From: Candidatus Nealsoniibacteriota bacterium
Lineage (GTDB): Bacteria > Patescibacteriota > Minisyncoccia > Minisyncoccales > RBG-13-42-11
Direction of reading: 5' to 3'
DNA length: 34,210 nt
Assembly: GCA_026396115.1 (NCBI GenBank)
Contig: JAPLXL010000002.1
Span: 133,142 to 167,351 of the forward strand
Made by a program: the position numbers and the translations under genes. The notes under the pieces are model-generated. The model ran no database searches. It worked only from the letters and a program-made list of their open reading frames with translations, and was not told the origin of the DNA. Numbering within the stretch: position 1 is the first letter of the stretch; every line of letters begins with the position of its first letter. Below are positions 16,034 through 24,450 of the stretch, piece by piece.

Positions 16034-16184
16034 AGAACTTCGTTCGGCAAGTCGAAGATGAGACGGCTGAAGAGATAAATCTCTTCTTCATCTTCGTCCC
16101 GCTATAGCGGGACTTGATGAAAGAAGAAAAACTTTTCTTCGCACTCTTTTCCATCTTCGCTTTCGCTGCGCGAAAGCTCGATTT
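16034..16184. repeat. Cluster of palindromic elements between the membrane protein and the VirD4-like gene
   Basis: At least four hairpins follow in series. They are GAAGAGAT-AA-ATCTCTTC (16069-16086), the 18-base palindrome GTCCCGCTATAGCGGGAC (16096-16113) inside CATC/GATG, GAAGAAAA-AC-TTTTCTTC (16123-16140), and GCTTTCGC-TGC-GCGAAAGC (16159-16177). The last ends with TCGATTT directly before the ATG at 16185. A partial copy (AAAGAGAACTTCGTTC) starts at 16030. This looks like repeated insertion at one place. Confidence 0.75.
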
Positions 16185-17909
16185 ATGGATAAAAATTCGG
16201 TCAATAACGAAATTAATTTTTTTGGTCTAACTACCTTCAGAAACCAAAGGAAAAAATTTGGGATTAAAACCGATGATAGACGTCGGCATGTGTATGTTAT
16301 TGGTAAGACCGGTATGGGCAAGACCGAAATGTTAAAGAACATGGTAATTCAGGATATTCAGAAAGGGAACGGAATTGGTTTTGTTGATCCCCACGGCGAG
16401 GCGGCCGAGGAATTATTAGATTTTATTCCTTCAAACAGAGTTAATGATGTAGTTTATTTTAATCCGGCTGACTTAGATTATCCCATCGCTTTCAATATTA
16501 TGGAAAAGGTTGATCTGGAGCATCGGCATTTGGTTGCCTCGGGCTTAATGGGGGTTTTTAAGAAAATTTGGCCCGATGTCTGGTCAGCCAGAATGGAATA
16601 CATATTAAATAATTCAATTTTAGCGCTTTTGGAATATCCTGGCTCTACTCTTTTGGGAATAAATAGAATGTTGGCTAACCCGGAATACAGAAAAAAAATA
16701 GTAGACAAGGTAACCGACCCCGTAGTAAAGTCTTTCTGGATTCAAGAATTTGCCAGATATACCCAGAGATATGAAGTGGAAGCAACCGCCGCCATTCAAA
16801 ATAAAGTGGGACAGTTCATTTCCAACCCTTTGATTAGAAACATTATCGGCCAGGTAAAATCCAATATTGATATGAGAAAGATTATAGATGAAAAGAAAAT
16901 TTTAATAATGAACATATCTAAAGGAAGAATTGGTGAAGACAATTCTCGTCTTTTGGGCGCGCTTTTAATTACCAAGTTGCAGTTGGCAGCAATGTCCAGG
17001 GTAGATGTTCCGGAAGAAAAAAGAGAGGATTTTTTCCTTTATGTTGATGAATTTCAAAACTTTGCCACTAAAGCTTTTGTTAATATTTTATCTGAAGCCA
17101 GAAAATATAGGTTATGTTTGACTTTGGGTAATCAGTATATTGCCCAATTAGAAGAAATGACTCCAACCGGAAGAAGTGCTGATGTTAGAGATGCTATTTT
17201 TGGTAACGTTGGAACAATTGTTGTTTTTAGGGTGGGCGCTGAAGATGCCGAGTTTTTGGAAAAAGAATTTGCTCCGGAGTTTACTGCCGGAGATCTGGTC
17301 AACCTGCCAAAGTATAACATTGATTTAAAGTTAATGATTGACGGAGTTGCCGGCTCCGCCTTTTCGGCTGAAACCTTGCCGCCGTTTCCAAAGTCCGAGG
17401 AGTCAAATCGAGAAAAAATAATTAAGGCTTCCAGAGAAAGGTATAGCGTTTTAAAGAAAATTGTTGAAGAAAAAATCACTAAATGGTTAGGAGCGTTAAA
17501 ATCGCCGGAAGTTCCATTACAAGAATTCCGACAGGTTTTATATGATGCTAAATGTTCTTTATGCGGCAAATGGACAAAAGTGACCTTTGAGCCTGATGCC
17601 TCCAGGCCGGTTTATTGTAAAACTTGTTTAAAAAAAGTCCGCCCCGCTGCGGCTCGGGTAAGCGAGGCCGAAGTTGAAAACGAAAAAAGGGATTTTTCTG
17701 AAAAGAAAAAAACATCTTCCACCTTTTCCCTTCAAGAAGCTGTTGGCAGAGAACCGATTTCTTTTTTTGGCAAAAGGGAAGTTAAAAAGACAAAAGAAGA
17801 AAAAAAGACAAAAAGAAAAGAAGTTAATTTAGAAGAGTTAAAGAAAACTTTAGAAGAATCTTTAAAAGGAATAGAAACAAAAAAAGATGAGAACAATCAA
17901 GGAGTTTAA
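16185..17909 (+). CDS. VirD4/TraD-like type IV secretion ATPase with C-terminal zinc ribbon
   Basis: The protein (574 residues) has a Walker A motif VIGKTGMGKTEM (about 38-48), FVDPHGEAAEELLD just after, and a Walker B region FFLYVDEFQNFAT (about 282-292), followed by LSEARKYRLCLTLGNQY and a sensor-like FGNVGTIVVFRVG. This is the TraD/VirD4/HerA-like DNA-pumping ATPase fold; no N-terminal membrane helix is present, so anchoring may come from the upstream gene. Residues ~456-480 form a CxxC-x(n)-CxxC ribbon (CSLCGK...YCKTCLKK), followed by a basic, charged tail. PAAARVSEAE just after the ribbon may derive from a fragment of the palindromic element. Its 3' end overlaps pgk by 23 bases. It may act in DNA uptake or transfer; this is not shown. 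Confidence 0.85.
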   Translation: MDKNSVNNEINFFGLTTFRNQRKKFGIKTDDRRRHVYVIGKTGMGKTEMLKNMVIQDIQKGNGIGFVDPHGEAAEELLDFIPSNRVNDVVYFNPADLDYPIAFNIMEKVDLEHRHLVASGLMGVFKKIWPDVWSARMEYILNNSILALLEYPGSTLLGINRMLANPEYRKKIVDKVTDPVVKSFWIQEFARYTQRYEVEATAAIQNKVGQFISNPLIRNIIGQVKSNIDMRKIIDEKKILIMNISKGRIGEDNSRLLGALLITKLQLAAMSRVDVPEEKREDFFLYVDEFQNFATKAFVNILSEARKYRLCLTLGNQYIAQLEEMTPTGRSADVRDAIFGNVGTIVVFRVGAEDAEFLEKEFAPEFTAGDLVNLPKYNIDLKLMIDGVAGSAFSAETLPPFPKSEESNREKIIKASRERYSVLKKIVEEKITKWLGALKSPEVPLQEFRQVLYDAKCSLCGKWTKVTFEPDASRPVYCKTCLKKVRPAAARVSEAEVENEKRDFSEKKKTSSTFSLQEAVGREPISFFGKREVKKTKEEKKTKRKEVNLEELKKTLEESLKGIETKKDENNQGV

Positions 17910-19059
17910 TCTAAAAGGAAAAAGAGTGTTGGTAAGGTGCGATTTTAATGTCCCTTTATCAGATAAAGGGGAAATTTTGGATGATTTCAGAATTAAAGAA
18001 AGCACAAGGACCATAGAATATTTAATTAAAAAAGAAGCTAAAGTGATTTTAATGAGCCATTTGGATCGGCCAAAAAATAAAGACCCAAGATACAGTTTAA
18101 GGCTTCTGACGAAAAGATTAGAGAAATTGTTGAATGAAAAAGTTAAATTTCTAGATGATTGCCTTGGAGAAAAAGTTGAGAGAGAAATCGAAAAGATGAA
18201 ACCGGGAGAAATTTTGCTCTTGGAAAACCTGAGATTTCATAAAGAAGAAGAGAAAGGAGATTTAAATTTTGCCAAAAAATTAGCCAAGTTGGGAGATGTT
18301 TATATTAATGATGCTTTTGGCGCCTCGCATAGATCTCATGCTTCAATTGTGGGCGTTCCAAAATATCTACCATCTGGAGCAGGTCTTTTATTAGAAAAAG
18401 AAATTAATGTTTTATCCCAAGTTCTGGAAAGACCCTGGCGGCCTTTGGTGGCGATAATCGGAGGAATAAAAATAGATACCAAAATTAAATTAATTGAGAA
18501 ATTTCTAAAGAAAGCAGATCATCTACTTTTGGGGAGCAAGCCAGCCGAGAGCCTTTTAATTGTAAAAGGAATCTTGATTGGCCGGCCTTTTTTTGGAGGA
18601 AAAGAGGTTTTAGAAAAAATTGAAAAAATTAACTTGGCTAATCCTAAACTTCATTTACCCGTAGATGGTCAAATGGCACTCTCAACATTACAAGAGCAAT
18701 ATTTTAGGATAGGGGCTATAGGAACTTTGAGAAAAGAAGAAGAAGTTTTTGATATAGGTCCGGAAACAAGAAAGGTTTTTGTTGGGATAATTAAGTCAGC
18801 TAAAATGATCATTTGGAACGGCCCCTTGGGTATGTTTGAAAAAAAACCTTTTGATAAAGGAACTAAAGAAATAGCCGAAGCAATTGTCAGAAATCACACT
18901 GCTTTTAAAATTGCCGGAGGAGGGGATACCGTTTCACTGATATCAAAATTAGATTTGTTAGATAAATTTGATCACGTTTCTACCGGCGGCGGGGCGATGC
19001 TGGAATTTTTGGCCGGTGAGAAACTGCCGGGACTTGAAGCGTTAAATTATGGAGATTAA
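17887..19059 (+). CDS. pgk: Phosphoglycerate kinase
   Basis: Pgk makes ATP from 1,3-bisphosphoglycerate in glycolysis. The sequence shows KRVLVRCDFNVPL at the N-terminus, MSHLDRPK (catalytic Arg region), ILLLENLRFHKEEE, YINDAFGASHRSHASIVG, then the nucleotide-binding half with AIIGGIKIDTKI (usually GGAKVSDK/GGAKVSTK), WNGPLGMFE and GGGDTVSL...STGGGAMLEFLAG. The 390-residue length is normal. The start lies inside the end of the ATPase gene and the end overlaps the DHH gene by 11 bases, so the three are probably co-transcribed. The replaced residues in the GGAK motif are a small deviation. Confidence 0.97.
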   Translation: MRTIKEFNLKGKRVLVRCDFNVPLSDKGEILDDFRIKESTRTIEYLIKKEAKVILMSHLDRPKNKDPRYSLRLLTKRLEKLLNEKVKFLDDCLGEKVEREIEKMKPGEILLLENLRFHKEEEKGDLNFAKKLAKLGDVYINDAFGASHRSHASIVGVPKYLPSGAGLLLEKEINVLSQVLERPWRPLVAIIGGIKIDTKIKLIEKFLKKADHLLLGSKPAESLLIVKGILIGRPFFGGKEVLEKIEKINLANPKLHLPVDGQMALSTLQEQYFRIGAIGTLRKEEEVFDIGPETRKVFVGIIKSAKMIIWNGPLGMFEKKPFDKGTKEIAEAIVRNHTAFKIAGGGDTVSLISKLDLLDKFDHVSTGGGAMLEFLAGEKLPGLEALNYGD

Positions 19060-20191
19060 AAATATTAAAAAAGCGGCCCAGCGAATAATTAAAGCAATAA
19101 AAAATAAAGAAAAAATTATTCTTTATGGAGATGCTGATTTAGACGGAGCGACTTCAGTAATTATTTTACAAGATTCTATCAGAAGCTTGGGAGGGGAAAT
19201 CTCAGCTGTTTATTTTCCTGATAGAGAGATTGAAGGCTACGGAATCACAGAAAAAGGTTTAAACTTTTTAAAAAAAGAAACTCCGGCCTTGTTAATTGCT
19301 TTAGATTGCGGAATAGGAAATTTTAAAGAAGTCAAATTGGCAAAAAGTTTGGGCTTTGAGGTGATGATAATTGACCACCATGAAATTTTAGATAAGTTAC
19401 CGGCGGCAAAAATCATAATTGATCCCAAGCAGAAAGATGACCGATACCCCTTTAAGTATTTTGCTTGCGCCGGCGTTGTATTTAAACTATCTGAGACCAT
19501 TCTCGGAAATAAATTAACAGAAAGCTTAAGAAGAAATTTTTTGGAGTTGGTGGCTCTGGCCACTATTGGCGATATGATGCCTCAAGAGTCAGAAAATAAA
19601 ATTTTTATTGAAGAAGGACTTTCTTTTTTAAAAAGCTCCTGGCGACCGGGTATTAAGACCTTCCTAGAAATAGAGCCGTTTAAAAGTTACCCTGGCATAA
19701 ATCAAAAAGTTTCCAAAATTATTTCAATTTTAAATATTAGAGACGTTAAGAGCAATCTGCCGGCCAGTTTTAGACTGTTAAGCTCTTATTCTTCAAAAGA
19801 GGCAGAGGGAATTGTTAAAGATTTGCTGAAAAAAGCAGAAAGAAGAAAAGAAAAAATTGAAGAAATTAAAGCCGAGGTTGAAAAAAGATTAGAAGTCAAG
19901 GAGGATCCGATAATTTTTGAAGGAGGCGCTGATTTTGATTTAACCTTGATTAGTTCCGTTGCTTCATCAACTTGCCAAAAACATCTCAAACCCGCTTTTT
20001 TATATAAAAAAATGATGAAAGAGAGTCACGGTACGGTCAGAGTGCCAAAAGGAATAAATAGTGTTTCTTTGATGAAAAAATGTTCGGAGTATTTATTGAC
20101 TTACGGCGGCCATGCTCAAGCTTCGGGATTTAGGATAAAAAACGAAAACTTAGAAAAATTTAAGAAATGTTTAATTAAGAACCTTCGTTAA
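19049..20191 (+). CDS. RecJ-like DHH/DHHA1 phosphoesterase (single-strand-specific exonuclease family)
   Basis: N-terminal DHH domain motifs are LYGDADLDGATS (DxD), ALDCGIGN, and MIIDHHEIL (the DHH triad), with ACAGVVFKL and ATIGDMMP later. The C-terminal DHHA1 domain ends with GGHAQASGFRI. The protein has 380 residues, much shorter than RecJ of E. coli, and appears to lack the C-terminal OB-type domain. It may therefore act on short single-stranded DNA or RNA rather than as full RecJ. The last codons (AACCTTCGTTAA) lie within a palindromic element, meaning the element supplies the stop codon or has been inserted right at the end. Confidence 0.85.
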   Translation: MEIKNIKKAAQRIIKAIKNKEKIILYGDADLDGATSVIILQDSIRSLGGEISAVYFPDREIEGYGITEKGLNFLKKETPALLIALDCGIGNFKEVKLAKSLGFEVMIIDHHEILDKLPAAKIIIDPKQKDDRYPFKYFACAGVVFKLSETILGNKLTESLRRNFLELVALATIGDMMPQESENKIFIEEGLSFLKSSWRPGIKTFLEIEPFKSYPGINQKVSKIISILNIRDVKSNLPASFRLLSSYSSKEAEGIVKDLLKKAERRKEKIEEIKAEVEKRLEVKEDPIIFEGGADFDLTLISSVASSTCQKHLKPAFLYKKMMKESHGTVRVPKGINSVSLMKKCSEYLLTYGGHAQASGFRIKNENLEKFKKCLIKNLR

Positions 20192-20281
20192 GCGAAGAGG
20201 ACTTCGTCCTCTTCTTCACCTACCGAAGCTTCAGCTGAGGTGGAGAAGAAGGAATCTTCTTCGACTTCGCTTCGCTCGGTT
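20181..20281. repeat. Palindromic element cluster between the recJ-like and RNase H genes
   Basis: CTTCG-TTAAG-CGAAG around the recJ-like stop, then GAAGAGGAC-TTC-GTCCTCTTC (20194-20214), CACCT/AGGTG (20217-20242) around a GAAGCTTC palindrome, GAAGAAG-GAAT-CTTCTTC (20245-20262), and GACTTCGCTTCGCTCGGT (20263-20280). It ends two bases before the RNase H ATG (20283). Confidence 0.75.
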
Positions 20282-20282
20282 T

Positions 20283-20729
20283 ATGAAAAAGATTATCATT
20301 TACACAGATGGCGGCTCCCAGGGAAACCCGGGGCCGGCAGCCATAGGAATTGTTTTTCGTAATGAGAAATATCAGTCCTTTAAAAGCTATTCAGAATATT
20401 TGGGGGAAAATTTAACCAACAACGAAGCCGAATATCAGGCAGTAGTTTTTGCTTTACAAAAATTTAAGGCCCTCTTTGGAAAAAAATTAGCAAAAAATAC
20501 CGATATTGAAATAAAATCGGATTCAGAATTGCTAATCAAACAATTAAAGGGAGAATATAAAATTTTAGACTCCAAAATTCAACCCCTCTTTTTAAAAATT
20601 TGGAACTTAAAGATTGACTTTAAGAAAATCAAATTTACTTTTATTTCCCGAGAAAAAAATAAAGAAGCTGATGGATTGGCAAATGAGGCCTTGGAAAACC
20701 AAAAAAAGAGCCAAAAATTAATCATTTGA
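20283..20729 (+). CDS. RNase HI family protein
   Basis: RNase H cuts the RNA strand of RNA-DNA hybrids. All four acidic catalytic positions can be seen: Asp in IYTDGGSQGNPGP, Glu in LTNNEAEYQAVV, Asp in IKSDSELLIKQLKG, and the last Asp in NKEADGLANEAL. Its length of 148 residues is normal. It lacks the basic handle region of E. coli RNase HI, as in the short archaeal-like/YpdQ-type group, so I give no symbol. The -35 box of the RNase P RNA promoter overlaps its stop codon. Confidence 0.92.
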   Translation: MKKIIIYTDGGSQGNPGPAAIGIVFRNEKYQSFKSYSEYLGENLTNNEAEYQAVVFALQKFKALFGKKLAKNTDIEIKSDSELLIKQLKGEYKILDSKIQPLFLKIWNLKIDFKKIKFTFISREKNKEADGLANEALENQKKSQKLII

Positions 20730-20753
20730 CAGATGTTTTTAGTCTGCTATAAT
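20726..20753 (+). promoter_or_regulatory. Promoter of RNase P RNA
   Basis: TTGACA (20726-20731) and TATAAT (20748-20753) with a 16-base spacer and an extended -10 TGC. The first base of the P1 helix (20760) is seven bases downstream of the -10 box, exactly where transcription should start. The TTGACA overlaps the RNase H TGA stop. Confidence 0.85.
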
Positions 20754-20759
20754 CAGTTT

Positions 20760-21132
20760 GCCTAAGTAGGTAAGGTAATCGCTCTCCACCAATATATCGG
20801 TGGGGGGAGGAAAGTCCGAACACCCTCGAGCATATAACTCAGTTATGTGCCCGATAAAAAAATAGCGGCTAACAGCCGTCGTCCGCGAGGATAGAGGTGC
20901 GAACAGAGACGCCAAAATCCGAAAGGATTGAGGTACCCCGTTTTCGCGGGGTAATTCTTTGCAGTAATGCGAAGGGTGAAACGGTTAAATCCTTATTGGG
21001 TGCAAGAGTAAAGCCTGGTGAGATATTTCGCTATCTCATAGGGTTAAAAGTAACTCGCTTGAGCTAGAGAGTAATCTCGGGCCCAGATAGATGATTGCCT
21101 AAAACAGAATTCGGCTTATTGCCTACTTAGGC
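20760..21132 (+). ncRNA. rnpB: RNase P RNA, bacterial type
   Basis: This is the catalytic RNA that trims tRNA 5' ends. The 5' end (GCCTAAGTAGG) pairs perfectly with the 3' end (CCTACTTAGGC) as helix P1. The universally conserved GGAGGAAAGTCCGAACACC is at about 20816-20832, and the conserved 3' block GCCCAGATAGATGATTGCC precedes ACAGAATTCGGCTTA near the end. GTAATGCGAAGGGTGAAACGG and GGGTGCAAGAGTAAAGCCTGG-like central parts are also present. The total length of about 373 nt is normal. A hairpin-plus-T-run (P1 strand followed by TTTTTGTTTT) may end the transcript. Confidence 0.96.
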
Positions 21133-21175
21133 TTTTTGTTTTGTAAAGTGAAGGCAAAAATATTAAGATAAAAAT

Positions 21176-22576
21176 ATGCTGAATAAAATTTTTAATTTTC
21201 AAACCAAAACCGTTACTTTTGCTGCTCTATTGCTCTCAATTTCCGCTTTAATTTCAGGAATTTTAGGTTTAGTTAGAGATCGGCTTTTAGCCGGCCGCTT
21301 TGGGGCAAGTCTTGAATTAGATGTTTATTTTGCTGCCTTCAGAGTTCCTGATTTTGTTTACAATATTTTAATTTTAGGTGGTTTAATCGTTACTTTTTTG
21401 CCTTTATTTTCTGAATATTTTTCCAGGAATAAAGAGGAAGCCTGGCAAATGGCAAACTATGTTTTAAATGCCTTTTTAATTTTTCTTATTTCAATTTCTT
21501 TCATTCTTTTTATTCTTACCCCCTGGTTAATTAAATGGCTTTTTCCTGGTTTTGGTCCCGAACATTACAAATTAGCCGTTCCTTTAATTAGATTACTGTT
21601 TTTAAGTCCAATATTTTTTGGTATTTCTAATCTTCTTTCTGGAATTTTACAATACTTTAACCGCTTCTTTATTTATGGCTTAACTCCAATTTTATATAAT
21701 TTAGGAATAATTTTTGGTATTCTTTTTCTTGTTCCTTATTTTGGTATCTTTGGAGTTGGAATGGGAGTAGTTCTTGGTGCCTTTTTACATATGGCGATTC
21801 AAATTCCTACTGCAAAAAATTGCGGTTTTTCCTATAAATTCCTTTTAGATTTTAAATACCCAGCTATAAAAAGAATTTTTAATTTAATGATTCCTCGAGT
21901 TTTTGGAGTGGCAGCCCAGCAAATAAACTTAATTGTTATTACGGCCATTGCTTCGACTATAACCGCGGGCTCTATCGCCGTTTTCAGCATCTCTAATAAT
22001 TTTCAGAGTTTACCGATAGGTATCATCGGTGTTTCTTTTGCCGTCGCTGTTTTCCCAACTCTTTCTCGAACCTGGGCCCAAAATCAAAAAAAAGAATTTT
22101 TAGGAAACTTTTCATCGATTTTCCGCAAAATTCTGTTTTTTATTATTCCGATTTCAATTTTAATTTTTCTATTGAGAACTCAAATTATCGAAATTATTTA
22201 TCGAACTGGAAAATTTAGTTTGGAAGATGTTCAACTAACTTCAGCTTGTTTGGGAATATTTGCCTTTTCAATTTTCGCCCAATCTTTAATTCCTCTCCTA
22301 TCCCGGGCTTTTTTTTCCTTTCAAGATACTAAAACTCCCACCTTAATTACTATATCCACTGTTTTGCTAAATATTATTTTAAGTCTGAGTTTTATTTGGC
22401 TTCTTAAATTTCCCAACACTTTTAGTAATTTTTTCATTGAAATTTTCTCCCTCTTGAGAAAGGAAAATACTGTTGTTTTAGGGTTGCCTTTAGCTTTTTC
22501 TATTTCAGCAATTTTTCAATTTATTCTTCTTTACTTCGCCCTTAAAAGAAAAACGGCTTTGTTTATGACCAGGTGA
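21176..22576 (+). CDS. murJ: Lipid II flippase MurJ (MviN family)
   Basis: MurJ moves lipid II across the cytoplasmic membrane for peptidoglycan synthesis. The 466-residue protein has about 13-14 hydrophobic segments and family landmarks: SGILGLVRDRLLAGRFGAS in helix 1-2, DVYFAAFRVPDFVYNIL, then PLFSEYF, and PRVFGVAAQQINLIV with FPTLSR in the second half. The conserved arginines of the first helices are kept. It follows RNase P RNA by 44 bases and precedes lepA by 16. Together with murB it shows this organism retains peptidoglycan synthesis genes. Confidence 0.95.
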   Translation: MLNKIFNFQTKTVTFAALLLSISALISGILGLVRDRLLAGRFGASLELDVYFAAFRVPDFVYNILILGGLIVTFLPLFSEYFSRNKEEAWQMANYVLNAFLIFLISISFILFILTPWLIKWLFPGFGPEHYKLAVPLIRLLFLSPIFFGISNLLSGILQYFNRFFIYGLTPILYNLGIIFGILFLVPYFGIFGVGMGVVLGAFLHMAIQIPTAKNCGFSYKFLLDFKYPAIKRIFNLMIPRVFGVAAQQINLIVITAIASTITAGSIAVFSISNNFQSLPIGIIGVSFAVAVFPTLSRTWAQNQKKEFLGNFSSIFRKILFFIIPISILIFLLRTQIIEIIYRTGKFSLEDVQLTSACLGIFAFSIFAQSLIPLLSRAFFSFQDTKTPTLITISTVLLNIILSLSFIWLLKFPNTFSNFFIEIFSLLRKENTVVLGLPLAFSISAIFQFILLYFALKRKTALFMTR

Positions 22577-22592
22577 TGAACAAACAAATAAA

Positions 22593-24443
22593 ATGAAAAA
22601 CTTTCGCAACTTCGTAATAATAAGTCACATTGATCATGGGAAATCGACTTTGGCCGATAGGTTTTTGGAATTGACGGGAACCGTGCCAAAAACCAAAATG
22701 CGGGAGCAATTTTTGGATTCAATGGACCTGGAAAGAGGAAGAGGAATTACGATAAAAATGCACCCCGTAAGAATGGAATACACCTTTGACCATAAACCTT
22801 ACATCTTAAATCTGATTGATACTCCGGGGCACATTGATTTTAATTATGAGGTTTCAAGGAGTTTGGCGGCAGTCGAGGGAGCGATTTTGCTGGTCGATGC
22901 GACCAAGGGAATTCAGGCACAGACAATACATAATTTAGATTTGGCCAAGATGCAAAATTTATTAATTATTCCGGTAGTTAACAAAATTGATTTGCCTCAA
23001 GCGAAGATTGAAGAAACAAAAATATCTTTAGCCCAATTATTGAAGATTCCCGAGGGTGAAGAAAGCAAGCTTTCTTCTTCCCCCTTCGCTGTTGCTCGGG
23101 AAAATGAGATTTTTCTTATTTCAGCCAAAAAAGGAACAAATGTTAAAGAACTTTTAGAGGCCGTAATTAAAAAAATTCCTTGCCCGAGAGGAAACATTGA
23201 AAAACCCTTTCGGGCTTTGGTTTTTGATTCAAAATACGACCCCTATAAAGGAATAGTAGCTTTCATAAGAGTGATTGACGGCAAAATAGAGTTAGGTTCA
23301 AAAATTTATTTAATTCAAAGCAAAAGCGAAGGAGAAGTTAAAGAATTGGGTTATTTCAAGCCGGAATTTCAGCCGGTTAAAGAATTAAAAAGCGGAGAAA
23401 TAGGTTATCTGGCTACCGGAATCAAAGAGCCGGGAAAAATCCGGGTAGGAGACACAATAACTAGTTACTCAGTGACTCAGCCACTTAGTCACTTAGTTGA
23501 GCCCTTGCCCGGATACAAAGTACCAAAACCGGTAGTTTTCGCTTCAATTTATCCAGAAAATCCGGACGATTTTGAAAATTTAAAAGAGGCCTTATCCAGA
23601 TTAAAACTTAATGATTCTTCTTTTACTTTTGAACCGGAAACAAAAGAAGCTTTGGGTCGGGGATTCCGCTGCGGGTTCTTGGGCTCTTTGCATACAGAGA
23701 TTGTTTCAGAACGGCTCAAGAGTGAATTTGGTCTTAATTTGATTATTTCTACGCCCTCTGTAGTTTTTAAAATTATTGACCAGAAAAACAAAGAATTTCT
23801 TGTTTTTTCTCCTTCAGATTGGCCAAATCCAGCCGAAATTAAAGAAGCTCAAGAACCCTGGGCAAAATTAGAAATTATTACCCCTTCCCAATATCTTGGT
23901 AGGGTTTTAGGAATTTTAAATAATTTAAAAGGAAAAGCAATTGAAACAAAATATTTTGGCACGGATAAAATTCTTCTAATTTACGAGGTTCCATTTAAGG
24001 AGATTATTTCCGGCTTTTACGACAATCTTAAAGGGGTTAGTCAGGGATTTGCTTCAATGAATTACGAAATTTTAGGATACAAAAAAGGTGATTTGGTAAG
24101 ATTGGAAATTCTAATTGCCGGCAGAAAGGAAGAGGCATTTTCTAAAATTGTTTATAAAGATGAGGCCCATAAAAATGGAAAGAAAATAGCAGAAAAACTA
24201 AAGGAAGTTTTGCCCAGTCAGCTTTTTTCGGTTCCCATTCAGGCCGTTGTTTCGGGCAAGGTTGTTGCCAGAGAAACAATTTCAGCCAAAAGAAAAGATG
24301 TCATAGCTCCGTTATACGGAGGAGATTACACCAGAAAAAAGAAATTATTAGAAAAACAAAAAAAGGGCAAAAAAGAACTTAAAGAAAAAGGAAGGATTAG
24401 AATTCCTTCCAGAGTATTTTTAGAAATATTCAAAAATGGCTAG
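22593..24443 (+). CDS. lepA: Elongation factor 4 (LepA) with an in-frame palindromic insert
   Basis: LepA is a ribosome-associated GTPase that promotes back-translocation or recovery of stalled ribosomes. G motifs are HIDHGKST (G1), RGITIK (G2), DTPGHIDF (G3), NKIDLP (G4) and SAKKGTNV (G5). The C-terminal LepA-specific region includes YGGDYTRKKKLLEKQKKGKK. The length is 616 residues against about 600 for the family. Between LLKIP and ENEIFLISAKKG, two segments that should adjoin, 16 residues EGEESKLSSSPFAVAR (about 153-169) are encoded by a palindromic element. The insert lies just before G5 and apparently leaves the GTPase intact. Confidence 0.97.
   Translation: MKNFRNFVIISHIDHGKSTLADRFLELTGTVPKTKMREQFLDSMDLERGRGITIKMHPVRMEYTFDHKPYILNLIDTPGHIDFNYEVSRSLAAVEGAILLVDATKGIQAQTIHNLDLAKMQNLLIIPVVNKIDLPQAKIEETKISLAQLLKIPEGEESKLSSSPFAVARENEIFLISAKKGTNVKELLEAVIKKIPCPRGNIEKPFRALVFDSKYDPYKGIVAFIRVIDGKIELGSKIYLIQSKSEGEVKELGYFKPEFQPVKELKSGEIGYLATGIKEPGKIRVGDTITSYSVTQPLSHLVEPLPGYKVPKPVVFASIYPENPDDFENLKEALSRLKLNDSSFTFEPETKEALGRGFRCGFLGSLHTEIVSERLKSEFGLNLIISTPSVVFKIIDQKNKEFLVFSPSDWPNPAEIKEAQEPWAKLEIITPSQYLGRVLGILNNLKGKAIETKYFGTDKILLIYEVPFKEIISGFYDNLKGVSQGFASMNYEILGYKKGDLVRLEILIAGRKEEAFSKIVYKDEAHKNGKKIAEKLKEVLPSQLFSVPIQAVVSGKVVARETISAKRKDVIAPLYGGDYTRKKKLLEKQKKGKKELKEKGRIRIPSRVFLEIFKNG
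23049..23100 (+). repeat. Palindromic element, in frame in lepA
   Basis: Bounded by CCCGAG (23049-23054) and CTCGGG (23095-23100). Contains the perfect hairpin GAAGAAAGC-AA-GCTTTCTTC (23058-23077) and the tail TTCCCCCTTCGCTGTTGC. This is the cleanest copy for defining element ends, because the flanking protein sequence is conserved. Confidence 0.88.
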
Positions 24444-24450
24444 TTTTGTA

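Noticed and set aside
17132-17569. 145-residue minus-strand ORF inside the VirD4-like gene (and a similar one at 10915-11352)
   Set aside because: They are antisense shadows of strongly conserved genes and show no protein-like features.
17636-17668. A full palindromic element in the VirD4-like gene (PAAAR segment)
   Set aside because: Only the CCCCGCTGCGGCTCGGG tail resembles the family; no module A hairpin is present, so at most a fragment.
23049-23100. Intein or protein-domain insertion in LepA, SecA or MurB
   Set aside because: Inserts are only about 15-30 residues, have no splicing motifs, and match at DNA level between unrelated genes and intergenic regions.
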